Positions 52,117-60,805 of a DNA stretch of 64,000 nt are shown here, in pieces (position 1 is the stretch's first letter; the number at the start of each line of letters is the position of its first letter). The position numbers and the translations under genes are program-made. The notes beneath the pieces were generated by a model. The model made no database searches, was not told the DNA's origin, and saw only the letters and a program-made list of their open reading frames with translations. The DNA lies in the NCBI GenBank assembly GCA_963785125.1, contig CAWATU010000007.1, positions 806,001-870,000 of the forward strand, read 5' to 3'. The stretch comes from QHXN01 sp963785125. GTDB lineage: Bacteria > Acidobacteriota > Blastocatellia > Pyrinomonadales > Pyrinomonadaceae.

Positions 52117-53025
52117 TTTAATTCGCAAGGTGCCGTCGCCGACGGTGAAAGAGAGGGTGGCGCCGCCGTTGCCGGCGCGGCCTTGCAGAGAGCGCTCGGT
52201 GGGGGTGGTACGTTCGCGCGGGGCAAGCCCCGGGTAGGTGTTGTCGATGCGGCCGGCGCGTAAGACCTCTGCGTCCACGTCGCCGTTGAAGCCAGCGGGC
52301 AGCTCGACCGTGAGATCGCCGGAGGCCACGCGCAGGCTCAGGCCGCGGCCACGCCAGCTCCGCGCGGACGGGCGCACCGTGACGGGGCCGGAGGCCACCG
52401 TCGCCTCCACGTCGCCACCCGCGAGCGCAAAGAGCGAGTCGGGGCCGCCGCCCGCGTTGATGCGCAGGGCTCCTTCGACGCCCTTCACGACCAACGTGCC
52501 GCGCCCCGCGTTGATCTCCACGTCGCACATGGCCGGCACCTTCACGCGGTAGTCGATGCGCCAGGGCATCGTCGGCAAGTTCTTCGGCAGCCCCTTCGCG
52601 GCGCGCTTCGCGTACTTGCGGTCGTGCAGGCCGACGGTCGTCACACGCACGTGGTTGACATCCTCGTCTACGGCGAAGGTGTTGAGCGCAGCGAGGCGCG
52701 TGAGGTTCTCCTCCGTGTCGGCGCTCTGCTCGACCTCGGCCGTGACCTCGACCTCGCTCCTCTGCCAAGCCTCGACGGTGACGGAGCCCTCCGGTGCGCC
52801 GTCGATGGTCACAGACCCGCCGTAGCCCAGACGCTTCAACTCGCGCCGCGTCGTCGTCCGCTTCAGCAGCGGCGCCGGCTGAACCTGCACAGGCTTCTCC
52901 GACTTCTTCTCCTCCTTCGGCTGCCTCCCGCTCTGCGCAGAGGCGGAGTGCTGAGCGATGACAGCCAGCGTGAGGAGAGTGAGAAGAACGGGCGCGTAGA
53001 TTTTTGACAACGTGATTCTCATCAT
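52096..53025 (-). CDS. Secreted DUF4097-type protein
   Basis: 309 residues with a signal peptide (MMRITLSKIYAPVLLTLLTL then AVIAQHSASAQ). The body is a repetitive beta-helix-like stretch: LKRLGYGGSVTIDGAPEGSV, VEINAGRGTLVVKGVEGALR, VEATVASGPVTVRPSA, LRVASGDLTVELPAG. This is the DUF4097 (putative adhesin/beta-strand repeat) fold, common in Acidobacteriota beside ECF sigma genes. It probably acts at the cell surface. It follows a second DUF4097 gene with a 108-bp gap, in the direction of the sigma/anti-sigma pair. The extreme C-terminus is encoded by a 7-bp tandem repeat. Confidence 0.85.
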   Translation of the reverse strand: MMRITLSKIYAPVLLTLLTLAVIAQHSASAQSGRQPKEEKKSEKPVQVQPAPLLKRTTTRRELKRLGYGGSVTIDGAPEGSVTVEAWQRSEVEVTAEVEQSADTEENLTRLAALNTFAVDEDVNHVRVTTVGLHDRKYAKRAAKGLPKNLPTMPWRIDYRVKVPAMCDVEINAGRGTLVVKGVEGALRINAGGGPDSLFALAGGDVEATVASGPVTVRPSARSWRGRGLSLRVASGDLTVELPAGFNGDVDAEVLRAGRIDNTYPGLAPRERTTPTERSLQGRAGNGGATLSFTVGDGTLRIKQVDSRQ

Positions 53026-53133
53026 TCGCAGGCTACAACATCGCGGGCAAAGTAAAAAGCGAAAAGATGAGGATGAGAAACACGCTGCTTCTCATCCTCA
53101 TCCTTTCGTTCTTCGTCTTTTAACTTCTGTCTG

Positions 53134-53913
53134 CTAGCGCGGCATGAAGACGATGGAGCCACGGCCGTTGGTGGTGCTCAAGGAGGCGCCGCCGTCACCG
53201 ACCTTGCCGACGACCTTGCGCTTCTCGTTGAAGAACTCGAACTCGCCCATCTGCGCGAAGCCATTGAGGTCGATGTTGCGCGTCCGCGGGGCAACGGCCA
53301 TCAGGCGGAAGCCCGACTCGGCCGTGATGCGGAGCTGGATGTCGCCCTGCGTCGAGTTCAGGACGTACGTCCCGCCGCGCAAAAGCTCCGCGTCGAAGAG
53401 GATGTTGCCGACCGTATTCTCGGCCATGACGGTGCGTGCGCGGATGCCGGTCAGCTCGATGTCGCCTTCGCTGGTGACGTGTGCGCGCACCATCTCGCCG
53501 CGGACGTTGCGGATGACGATGCCGCCGCTCATCGTGCTGATGTCCACGGTCGAGTTGTATGGGACGCGGATGGTGAAGTTGATGTCGCCCACGTCCTCGC
53601 GGTTGTCGCGCCGCACGTCGATGCGGACGCCGTCGGCCGTGGCCTCGGGCTCCATCTTCGCCGAGCGCGACTCCATCGTCGCGGTCACGCGGACCGTGTT
53701 CTTCTCCCAGGCGACGACCTCGATGCGGCCGGAGCGATTGAGGAGGTGGAGGCGGATGTTGGGCTGCGCGGGGTAGTCGCGCGAGAACTTCTTCTGCGCG
53801 GCGGCCTGCGGCGCGAGCAGGCAGACGAGGGCGAGCGCCGCAAGCAGCAGGTGCGCGGGGCGCATCGCCGCGGCGCGGCCGGGGTGGGGGTGGTTGACGG
53901 TCGCTTGCTTCAT
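53134..53913 (-). CDS. Secreted DUF4097-type protein
   Basis: 259 residues. The signal peptide is after an N-terminal extension; MRPAHLLLAALALVCLLAPQ then AAAQKKFSRDY suggests the start could be the internal ATG at 53865. The mature part carries repeated short strands (RSGRIEVVAWEKNTVRVTAT; VDISTMSGGIVIRNVRGEMV; VTSEGDIELTGIRARTVMAE; LNSTQGDIQLRITAESGFRL) typical of DUF4097 proteins. Paired with the DUF4097 gene downstream; the two probably form one sigma-controlled surface group. Confidence 0.86.
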   Translation of the reverse strand: MKQATVNHPHPGRAAAMRPAHLLLAALALVCLLAPQAAAQKKFSRDYPAQPNIRLHLLNRSGRIEVVAWEKNTVRVTATMESRSAKMEPEATADGVRIDVRRDNREDVGDINFTIRVPYNSTVDISTMSGGIVIRNVRGEMVRAHVTSEGDIELTGIRARTVMAENTVGNILFDAELLRGGTYVLNSTQGDIQLRITAESGFRLMAVAPRTRNIDLNGFAQMGEFEFFNEKRKVVGKVGDGGASLSTTNGRGSIVFMPR

Positions 53914-54046
53914 CTAACTCCGGACTTCAGAACTCTGGGCGGCTCGCGCTCGAAGCGCCCGCGCTCCAGCGGTGGGCGGAGGCGCGGGCGCGTTCGAAGG
54001 GGTCAACGCCTTCACCCGACTGGCGGCCGGGGCGGCCTCTCGGCTT

Positions 54047-54748
54047 CTACTGCTCGCCGAACTCGCGCAGCAGCTCGATCTTGTCGCGCAGCGCGGCGTT
54101 CAAAGTCTCCTCGGCCAACTCGTCGTGCGGGTTCTGGCGCAGGTCGTTGAGCGAGTCGCTGACCGACTGGTCGAGCACGTAGACGCTGCGGTCGAAGGAG
54201 GCGCGCATGCGCGGGTTCCAGCTCGCCCTTCGCGCCTCGACGCGCTGCTCCCAGTAGCGCAGGGAAGCCTCGTGCGAATCGAGGTAGGTGCGCGGGTAGA
54301 GATCGTCCGAGACGACGCGGCGCACCGTGGCGGCGCGCTCGGGGCGCGCGCCTGTCGCGCCGTAGCGGACGCCGAGCGCGGTCATACTCGCGGCGGCCAC
54401 GACGAGCGCCGCGGCGCCGGCCGCCAACTGCGGCAGCGAAAACTCGAAGCGCCGGCCGAAGAGGCCTGACCAGAAGCCCGTGCCGGCCGCGGCGCGCGCG
54501 GCTAAGGCGGGGCGGCTCTCGGCCTCGACCTCTGCTTGCACGCGCAGCCAGAGGGCGCGCTCGTCCGTGGGGGCAAAGAGCTGCCCGCGGGCCTCGCGCG
54601 CGACGGCGATGATGGCGTGGAAGTCTTCACGCGCGGCGTCGCACATCACGCAGTCCGCGATGTGCGCCCTGACCGCGGCGTGCTCCGAATGGCCGAGCGT
54701 GCCGTCGAGGAATTCGCTGAGCAACTCCTGGCACTTCTCGCAGTTCAT
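54047..54748 (-). CDS. Anti-sigma factor, zf-HC2 type, membrane anchored
   Basis: I start at ATG 54748 (MNCEKCQELLSEFLDGTLGH), which has AGAGG upstream; the frame reaches 54772. The zf-HC2 motif is NCEKC ... HIADCVMCDAA. A hydrophobic segment (FSLPQLAAGAAALVVAAASM) follows about residue 125 and anchors the protein, leaving a C-terminal domain outside. It would hold the ECF sigma encoded 126 bp upstream inactive until a signal arrives. The DUF4097 genes follow it in the same direction. Confidence 0.85.
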   Translation of the reverse strand: MNCEKCQELLSEFLDGTLGHSEHAAVRAHIADCVMCDAAREDFHAIIAVAREARGQLFAPTDERALWLRVQAEVEAESRPALAARAAAGTGFWSGLFGRRFEFSLPQLAAGAAALVVAAASMTALGVRYGATGARPERAATVRRVVSDDLYPRTYLDSHEASLRYWEQRVEARRASWNPRMRASFDRSVYVLDQSVSDSLNDLRQNPHDELAEETLNAALRDKIELLREFGEQ

Positions 54749-54874
54749 CTCTCTAAACCTCTCGCAGTACATCTGGCTAACGGGTCAGTCTCGGGGAAGA
54801 CTTTTAAACTTTTGTTTCGCGCGGGCGAGGGACTGAGGGATTCGGGGGAAGCCCGCGCGAAGACCTTTGGAAGC

Positions 54875-55522
54875 TCATTGCGGCTCGTTCTGTTGCCTGA
54901 GAAGCTGTCGTAACTTCATCCTGGCCTTGTGGAGCTGCGACTTGCTCGTGCCCACCGAGCAGCCCAGCAGCCGCGCCACCTCCTCGTGCTCGTGCCCCTC
55001 CACGTCGTGTAAGACGAACACCGCACGGTACCCCGGCGGAAGTTGGCTCACCGCCTTATCTAACGCGATCCTATCGACCACGGGCATCTGCGCCGGGTTG
55101 CCAGTCCCCAGCACCACCTGCTGCGGCGACTCGCCGTCCTCCGTCACCTGCTCGACCCGCACCCCGCGACGGCGGAAGTGCATCAACACCTGATTGACCG
55201 TCAGGCGGTGCAGCCACGTCGTGAACGCTGACTCGCCACGGAAACTGCCGGCCTTCCGATAGAGCTGGATGAAGACCTCCTGCGCCAGGTCCTCGGCCTC
55301 GGCCGTGTTGGCCGTCATCCGCAGGCACAGCGAGTAGACGCGCCGCGAGTGGCGCGAGTACAACTCCTCGAAGGCCGCCATGTCTCCAGACGACGCCGCC
55401 TGCGTCAACTGGTAGTCTTCGGCGCTTTCGATCTCGAACTCGGGTCTCGTCACGTCTCCGAACGTCCGGCCCAGTAGAAGGTCGCTCGCCCTCAACTCAC
55501 AACTCTCCACTTTGAAAGTCAC
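54875..55522 (-). CDS. ECF-type RNA polymerase sigma factor
   Basis: 215 residues. Region 2: AAFEELYSRHSRRVYSLCLR, AEDLAQEVFIQLYRKAGSFR, AFTTWLHRLTVNQVLMHFRR. Region 4: LDKAVSQLPPGYRAVFVLHD, HEEVARLLGCSVGTSKSQLH, KARMKLRQLL. It directs transcription to its own target set, most likely including the linked anti-sigma and DUF4097 genes. The first 35 residues before region 2 are variable, and a later start is possible. The group reads sigma, anti-sigma, DUF4097, DUF4097 on the minus strand. Confidence 0.93.
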   Translation of the reverse strand: MTFKVESCELRASDLLLGRTFGDVTRPEFEIESAEDYQLTQAASSGDMAAFEELYSRHSRRVYSLCLRMTANTAEAEDLAQEVFIQLYRKAGSFRGESAFTTWLHRLTVNQVLMHFRRRGVRVEQVTEDGESPQQVVLGTGNPAQMPVVDRIALDKAVSQLPPGYRAVFVLHDVEGHEHEEVARLLGCSVGTSKSQLHKARMKLRQLLRQQNEPQ

Positions 55523-55778
55523 GCTGACGCGCCCGCCTTTTGTCGAGTTCGAAAAGCTCGCCCGGCAGGGGTTGCGGCCAGTGGCCCCGAAGGGTTGTGG
55601 CCTGTCGCCGGGACTATTCGCGACTGTGATGCGGGGCGTGCGGCGCGTCGTTGCCCTACCCCGCCTGAAATCAACGTTTTCCGTCGCCCGCGCCCGCCCC
55701 GTTTTCGAGGTTTTTAGACCGGGCGGGCGTCCGGCCCCGAGATTCTAACACACGCGCCGGGACGCGAATCACGGCACG

Positions 55779-56579
55779 CTAGACGGACTCGGCGCTGTAG
55801 CGCGCGAGCAGCCCCGTACGGACGACGTGTTTGTGTACACGCACGAAGAGCCAGCAGGAGAGCAGCACGTAGACGACCGCGAGCAGGCTTCCCCACGCGA
55901 GCGCCGCCCAAGAAGCCTCGCCGCCTGCGACGACCGCGCGCATCCCTTCAAAGACGTAGGACGGCGGGAGCGCGTATGCCGCGCCGCGCATCCACAGGGG
56001 CAGCGTCGAGAGCGGGTAGAAGACACCCGCGAACGGCGAGACCAGCGCCGGCAGCGGCCACACGAACCACTCGGACGCCGGCCCGAACCTCAACACCACG
56101 GCCGCGCCGACCACGCCCAGCGCAATCCCGAACAGGAAGAGCACGAGCAGAAACGGCACCAGCAGCAGCCCGTACGAGGCGAACGAGAGCCCGAAGACGG
56201 CCGACGCCAGCACGAGCATGACGAGGAGGCCGACGGTGCTTGTGGCGATGCTGGAGAGGACGAGCCCGGCGAGGTACTCGGAGATTTTGAGCGGCGAGGC
56301 GAAGAAGTTGAGGAAGTTGCGCGCCCACACGTCTTCAAGGAATGCGGTCGTTACGCCGTGCATCACGCGCGCGAAAAAGTCCCAGAGCAGCACCGCGCCC
56401 AAAAGCGCCGGGACGAAGTTGTAGCCGGGCACGGCTACCGTGTTGAGGTAACGCGTGATGAAACCCCACAGGATGATGTCAACGGTAATCCACGCAAACA
56501 GCGGTAGAAAGCGCGCCACGCTCCCGCGCAGGAGGTAGAGTTGCCGCAGGAAGATCGCCGCCGCGCGCCCCGCCTTCAT
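55779..56579 (-). CDS. ABC-2 type transporter permease
   Basis: 266 residues with six membrane segments (FLPLFAWITVDIILWGFITR; ALLGAVLLWDFFARVMHGVT; FASYGLLLVPFLLVLFLFGI; PALVSPFAGVFYPLSTLPLW and others). It is the membrane half of an exporter with the ATPase encoded upstream; the ATPase stop overlaps this start (ATGA at 56576-56579), which implies a 1:1 complex. Substrate is not evident: NodJ-like polysaccharide or drug exporters both fit. Located in the inner membrane. Confidence 0.88.
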   Translation of the reverse strand: MKAGRAAAIFLRQLYLLRGSVARFLPLFAWITVDIILWGFITRYLNTVAVPGYNFVPALLGAVLLWDFFARVMHGVTTAFLEDVWARNFLNFFASPLKISEYLAGLVLSSIATSTVGLLVMLVLASAVFGLSFASYGLLLVPFLLVLFLFGIALGVVGAAVVLRFGPASEWFVWPLPALVSPFAGVFYPLSTLPLWMRGAAYALPPSYVFEGMRAVVAGGEASWAALAWGSLLAVVYVLLSCWLFVRVHKHVVRTGLLARYSAESV

Positions 56580-57361
56580 ACGACCCCGCCCGCCCCGAGC
56601 GTCAGGGGCTCGCGCGCCACCGCGATGAAAAGCTCTTCGAGCGACTCGCGTCCCTGCTCGGCGGGCAGAGTCTTCGGGTCGCCTTCGAGCAGCACGCGCC
56701 CCTTCGAGACGAAGAGCACGCGGTCGCAGACCTCCTCAACCTCGTACATGTTGTGCGAAGTCCAGAGCACGCCGACCTCTCCGCTCGCGGCGAAGCGTCG
56801 CATGCGCGTGCGCGTCTCGCGCGCCGACGCCGGGTCGAGCGACGCGGTCGGCTCGTCCAGTAGGAGCAGGTGCGGCCGGTTGAGCATCGCCTTCGCGAGC
56901 GCCACACGCGTCTGCTCGCCCGAAGAGAGCACGCCGCACTTCGCATCGCGGAAAGTCAGCAGGTCGAACTCTTCGAGCAGCTCCTCAATCCTCTGCGACA
57001 GGCGCGCGACGCCGTAGAGCATGCCGAAGACGCGCAGGTTCTGCGTGACGGTGAGGTTGCCGGGCAGCGGCGCGTAGACGGCCGCGAAGTTCGTCCGCGA
57101 GAGGGCGCGCGAGCGTTCGCGCCTCACGTCCAAGCCCTCGACGTGGATGGTGCCGGCGGTCGGCTCCAGGACGCCGAGAATCATGTTGATGGTCGTGGTC
57201 TTCCCCGCCCCGTTCGGCCCGAGCAGCCCCACGATCTCGCCGCGCGCCACCTCGAACGACACGCCGTCCACCGCCACGGTCGCGCCGTAAGCCTTGCGCA
57301 GCCCCGCCACCGACAGAACCTTCGTCGCCGCCCCCGACCCTTTAAGTTGTGACTCCTGCAT
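56576..57361 (-). CDS. ABC transporter ATP-binding protein
   Basis: I start at ATG 57361 (MQESQLKGSGAATKVLSVAG); the frame extends to 57511 with low-complexity sequence. Walker A GLLGPNGAGKTTT, signature LSSGEQTRVALAKAML, Walker B LLLLDEPTASLDP, H-loop VLWTSHN. The subfamily is the ABC-2 exporter type (CcmA/NodI-like). It works with the permease downstream; the two overlap by four bases. Substrate unknown. Confidence 0.93.
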   Translation of the reverse strand: MQESQLKGSGAATKVLSVAGLRKAYGATVAVDGVSFEVARGEIVGLLGPNGAGKTTTINMILGVLEPTAGTIHVEGLDVRRERSRALSRTNFAAVYAPLPGNLTVTQNLRVFGMLYGVARLSQRIEELLEEFDLLTFRDAKCGVLSSGEQTRVALAKAMLNRPHLLLLDEPTASLDPASARETRTRMRRFAASGEVGVLWTSHNMYEVEEVCDRVLFVSKGRVLLEGDPKTLPAEQGRESLEELFIAVAREPLTLGAGGVV

Positions 57362-57398
57362 TCGACCCGAGTGTACACGATGCCGCCGTTGCGGTCTG

Positions 57399-58028
57399 TT
57401 ACTTCTTCGCGACGCTCCGGCCCAGCCCTTCGGCGCTCTTGCGTATCCGCTCGCTGAGGCCGAGGATGCCGGCGAGGTCGCGGCTGGCTTTCGTGGACTG
57501 CTCAAGGTCAATCACGCCGGGCTTCTGGAAGATGGGGTTCCAGGCGAAGCTGTTCACCAGCGCGTCGAGCCTGCCGACGGCCGCCCTCAAAGCCTCCGGC
57601 GTCTGTATCTCGGCGGCCTTCTCCTGCTGCCCGTTCGCCTCCACTTCGGGAAGCGAGAGGTACGACTTCAGGCGCGCGGCGCGCTTCCTGACCTCGCCCG
57701 ACTCCTTCCTGACGCGCGCGTAGTCGAGCGAAACCTTCGGGTCGGCCACGCCCGCGAGCGAGTAGTTGACGAGCTGCAACTGCTTGAACTCCTCCGCCAC
57801 TTCGTTGTAATCCGGCCGCGCGGCGGGCTCCTTCAAAGGCTTCTTGTTAACCATCTGCTCCAGGTCGCGGAGCGTCCGCTGGCGCATCTCCATCTCTATC
57901 CGCCGCGCTTCGCGCGCCGCCTGTGCGGAGCGCGAGGACTGCGCGCGGGCGGCCGCGGGCAATAGGGCGATGAAGAAGGCGAGGGCGGCGATGGTCGCTA
58001 ACCTGAGACGGCGCGTGTGGTCTGACAT
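57399..58028 (-). CDS. Secreted hypothetical protein
   Basis: 209 residues. Signal peptide RLATIAALAFFIALLPAAAR then AQSSRS. The mature part is helical and charged: RRIEMEMRQRTLRDLEQMVN, YNEVAEEFKQLQLVNYSLAG, YARVRKESGEVRKRAARLKS. No family recognised; this kind of short periplasmic helical protein is frequent in Acidobacteriota. It ends 38 bp before the ABC ATPase start, on the same strand, so co-transcription is possible. Confidence 0.7.
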   Translation of the reverse strand: MSDHTRRLRLATIAALAFFIALLPAAARAQSSRSAQAAREARRIEMEMRQRTLRDLEQMVNKKPLKEPAARPDYNEVAEEFKQLQLVNYSLAGVADPKVSLDYARVRKESGEVRKRAARLKSYLSLPEVEANGQQEKAAEIQTPEALRAAVGRLDALVNSFAWNPIFQKPGVIDLEQSTKASRDLAGILGLSERIRKSAEGLGRSVAKK

Positions 58029-58655
58029 ATCCCCTCCCGAGTGGGTTGACGAAAAGGCCGTGGGCGACGTGCGTGCGAGGTCGAAACCTTAGGGTGTGTG
58101 AAATGTTATGCCCGGCGGTCGCGGCGCGTCAACACGCACGCCGTACGCTTCGGGCTCGATTGATACGAACGCTCGTACGACCTTATCGTTTGAAACCTTT
58201 TCTCGCGCCGCGTCACTGACTATTCGTCGGAACGTTGAGGCGAAGAGGGAACTTTTAACCCGCCTCTTCGTCTTACAAATTCATAAGCGACTCCTTCATC
58301 CGGCGGGCGAGATAGACGCCCTGAATCATCCGTCGGCGGTGTTTTAAATTCAAGGGGCGATACCATTAGTGCCCGGGAACTTTTTGACCTGACGGCCGCA
58401 AGTAAGAAGGGGCTGTCGCTACTTGCGATAGCGACAGCCCCACGCGACTAACACTTCGAGCGGCGCCCGAAGGCGCGCCCAAGATGTATCGTCTCGACGC
58501 CTTACATCTTAGCGCACCCCCGGCGCCGCTACAACGACGCCGTTAACGAAGTCCCGCGGGGGTGCGTCCTCCCGCACAAACCAAATCCATCGTCACGCGC
58601 GCCGCCCTCCCCAGGGGCGCGACCGGGGACGTGTGTCTTCGAGGGGAGGAGTAAG
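58029..58655. other. Intergenic region with one strong hairpin
   Basis: 627 bp between divergent genes. It holds a hairpin (GGGGCTGTCGCTA at 58409-58421 paired with 58429-58441, 7-nt loop) that lacks a T-tract. No convincing gene, RNA gene or repeat otherwise. Confidence 0.5.
58409..58441. terminator. Perfect 13-bp hairpin
   Basis: GGGGCTGTCGCTA and its complement around CTTGCGA. It sits about 215 bp before the TPR gene start and about 380 bp from the secreted hypothetical. A structural or insulating element; no T-tract, so termination is uncertain. Confidence 0.4.
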
Positions 58656-59579
58656 ATGAAAACCAAGCTGTCAGCCGTTCTCTTCGTCTTCCTGCTGGCC
58701 GCGGGCGCCCGCGCGCAGTCTCCGGGCTCCGTCAAAGAGTTCCACGAGCGCGGCACCGAGCGCTATGCGCGCGGCGACTTCGATGGGGCCATCTCCGACT
58801 TCACGGCCGCCATCGAGTTGACGACGGGCCTCATGAAGAACGGGGCGAAGCGCGGCAACTGGTCGGCCGCCGAAGCCGAGGCGTTCGAGCGCGCGCGCGT
58901 GCTCGACCCGCAGGCGGCCTCGGCCTACCTGAACCGCGGAGTGGCGCGGCTCGCGCAGGGCGATGCCGACGGCGCCATTCAGGACTTCGACCAGGCACTC
59001 TTCATCAGCCCCGGCATGGTCTGGGCCTACTACGACCGCGGGACGGCGTGGTACCTGAAGGGCGAGGTCGGGCGTGCGCTTGAGGACTACGAGAAGAGCT
59101 TGCGGCTCGACCCGCGCTTTGTCGTCGGATATGTGGGGCGCGGCAACGCGCGGCTCGAAAAGGGAGACGCGGCCGGGGCTCTCGCCGACTTCGAGGAGGC
59201 GCTGCGGCTCGCGCCGCGCGACGCGCGCATCTACTACAACCGCGGCGACGCGCGGCGGGCGATGGGAGATGACAAGGGGGCGCTCGCGGACTACGAAGAG
59301 GCGCTGCGGCTCGACTCGCGTTACGGCGACGCCTACTACGGGCGCGGGATGGTGAAGCTCGCGGCGGGCGATGCGGCGGGCGCGGCCGCCGACTTCACGA
59401 AGGCATTGAGCCTGAGCGAGGGGCTGGCACTGGCCTACGCCAATCGCGGCGTCGCGCTCACGGTGCAGGGCAAGGATGCGGAGGCCGAGAGCGACTTCCG
59501 CCGCGCGCTCGAAATCGACCCCGACCTGCGCGCGGTCATCGACGAGAGGGTCGCGTCCATCAAGCGGCAGAGGCGCTAA
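58656..59579 (+). CDS. Secreted tetratricopeptide-repeat protein
   Basis: 307 residues. ATG 58656 has GAGGGGAGGAG just upstream. Signal peptide MKTKLSAVLFVFLLAAGARA then QSPGS. At least six TPR units follow, such as HERGTERYARGDFDGAISDF, LNRGVARLAQGDADGAIQDF, YDRGTAWYLKGEVGRALEDY and VGRGNARLEKGDAAGALADF. TPR proteins are protein-binding scaffolds; the partner is unknown. Periplasmic or exported. A very strong terminator-like hairpin lies 60 bp downstream. Confidence 0.9.
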   Translation: MKTKLSAVLFVFLLAAGARAQSPGSVKEFHERGTERYARGDFDGAISDFTAAIELTTGLMKNGAKRGNWSAAEAEAFERARVLDPQAASAYLNRGVARLAQGDADGAIQDFDQALFISPGMVWAYYDRGTAWYLKGEVGRALEDYEKSLRLDPRFVVGYVGRGNARLEKGDAAGALADFEEALRLAPRDARIYYNRGDARRAMGDDKGALADYEEALRLDSRYGDAYYGRGMVKLAAGDAAGAAADFTKALSLSEGLALAYANRGVALTVQGKDAEAESDFRRALEIDPDLRAVIDERVASIKRQRR

Positions 59580-59639
59580 GCTGAGTTGCGCCGAGTTGCG
59601 CCGAGCCTTCTGACAAGGCTTTTCGGACGGCGGCGGGAA

Positions 59640-59702
59640 AAATAGAGGGACGCGGAGGCCCGGCCTGAAGTAGTTCAGCCGGGCCTCCGCGTCCCTCTAT
59701 TT
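59640..59702 (+). terminator. Long terminator hairpin
   Basis: AAATAGAGGGACGCGGAGGC... (59640-59664) pairs perfectly over 25 bp with 59678-59702, ending in CTATTT; the inner part adds a 5-bp stem after one bulged C, with loop GTAG. A bidirectional-looking terminator after the TPR gene. Confidence 0.75.
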
Positions 59703-59797
59703 CATCTCCCATGCCTTTCAAACACTCAACGGGTCGCGCCCGTTGACAAACTCCGCGGACGTGAAATACTAACGGCCGTAAGCGCCTGTCATCCTCG

Positions 59798-60790
59798 TTG
59801 AAGGGTAAGCCGACATTGCCAGACCAATGCGTCGCCGGTATCGACATCGGCGGGACTAAAATTGCGCTCGCCGTCGCCGACCTCGACGGCCGCGTCCTGG
59901 AGCAGACGCGCTTCCCCGCGCGCACCTCTGAGCGCGGGCCGCACGCCATCATGGAAGAGGCGCTCGCAGGCATCGAGCGCATGCTCGGGAAGACGGGCGC
60001 GCGGCTCGCGGCCGCAGGCATCGGCTGCGGCGGCCCGCTCGACCGTAAGCGCGGCCTTATCCTCTCGCCGCCGAACCTGCCCGGCTGGGACGAGTTCCAC
60101 GTCGTCCGACTCGTCGAAGAAAGACTCGGCGTGCCCGCGCTGCTCGACAACGACGCCAACGTCGCGGCTCTCGGCGAGCACCGTCACGGGGCGGGGCGCG
60201 GCTACAAGCACCTCGTCTACATCACGCAGTCCACGGGCATCGGCGGCGGCGTCATCGTGCGCGGCGAGTTGGTGCACGGCGTCTGCGACGGCGCGGGCGA
60301 GGTGGGTCACATGACCGTTCTGCCGGACGGGCCGGAGTGTGGCTGCGGCGGGCGCGGCTGCCTCGAAGCGCTCTGCTCGGGGACGGGCATCGCGCGGCGT
60401 GCGCGGGAGAGGCTCGCGGCGGGCGAGGCGAGTTCTCTCTCCTCGCTCAGCCCCTCGGAGGTGACGGCGCGCGCGGTGGCGGAGGCCGCGCGCGCGGGGG
60501 ACGCCGTCGGGGCCGCGGTGTGGGACGAGATGATTCACTATCTCGCGGTCGGCGTCGGCAACCTCTTCAACGTGCTGGCGCCGGAGGCGGTCGTCATCGG
60601 CGGCGGCGTCTCGGAGGCCGGCGAGCAGCTCTTCGGGCCTTTGCGCGAGCGCGTGCGCGAGCGGATGCGGATGCTGCCGCCCGGGAAGATCAACATCCTG
60701 CAAGCCTCGCTCGGCGGCGACAGCGCCCTGCACGGCGCCGTCATTCTCGGCCAGGCCGCGCACGAGCGGCGCCTCGAACAGACAAGTTAA
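59798..60790 (+). CDS. ROK-family glucokinase
   Basis: The frame begins at TTG 59798, with TTG 59816 as an alternative; there is no ATG at the right place. ROK motifs: CVAGIDIGGTKIALAVADLD (phosphate-binding), GCGGPLDRKRG, LLDNDANVAALGEH with catalytic Asp, ITQSTGIGGGVIVRGELVHG, and the zinc motif CGCGGRGCLEALCSG. About 325 residues, the usual size. It phosphorylates glucose released by the GH13 and GH3 enzymes encoded next to it, feeding glycolysis. Cytoplasmic. The GH13 gene starts 15 bp downstream, so an operon is likely. Confidence 0.92.
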   Translation: MKGKPTLPDQCVAGIDIGGTKIALAVADLDGRVLEQTRFPARTSERGPHAIMEEALAGIERMLGKTGARLAAAGIGCGGPLDRKRGLILSPPNLPGWDEFHVVRLVEERLGVPALLDNDANVAALGEHRHGAGRGYKHLVYITQSTGIGGGVIVRGELVHGVCDGAGEVGHMTVLPDGPECGCGGRGCLEALCSGTGIARRARERLAAGEASSLSSLSPSEVTARAVAEAARAGDAVGAAVWDEMIHYLAVGVGNLFNVLAPEAVVIGGGVSEAGEQLFGPLRERVRERMRMLPPGKINILQASLGGDSALHGAVILGQAAHERRLEQTS

Positions 60791-60805
60791 GAGGACGAGA
60801 CACGG

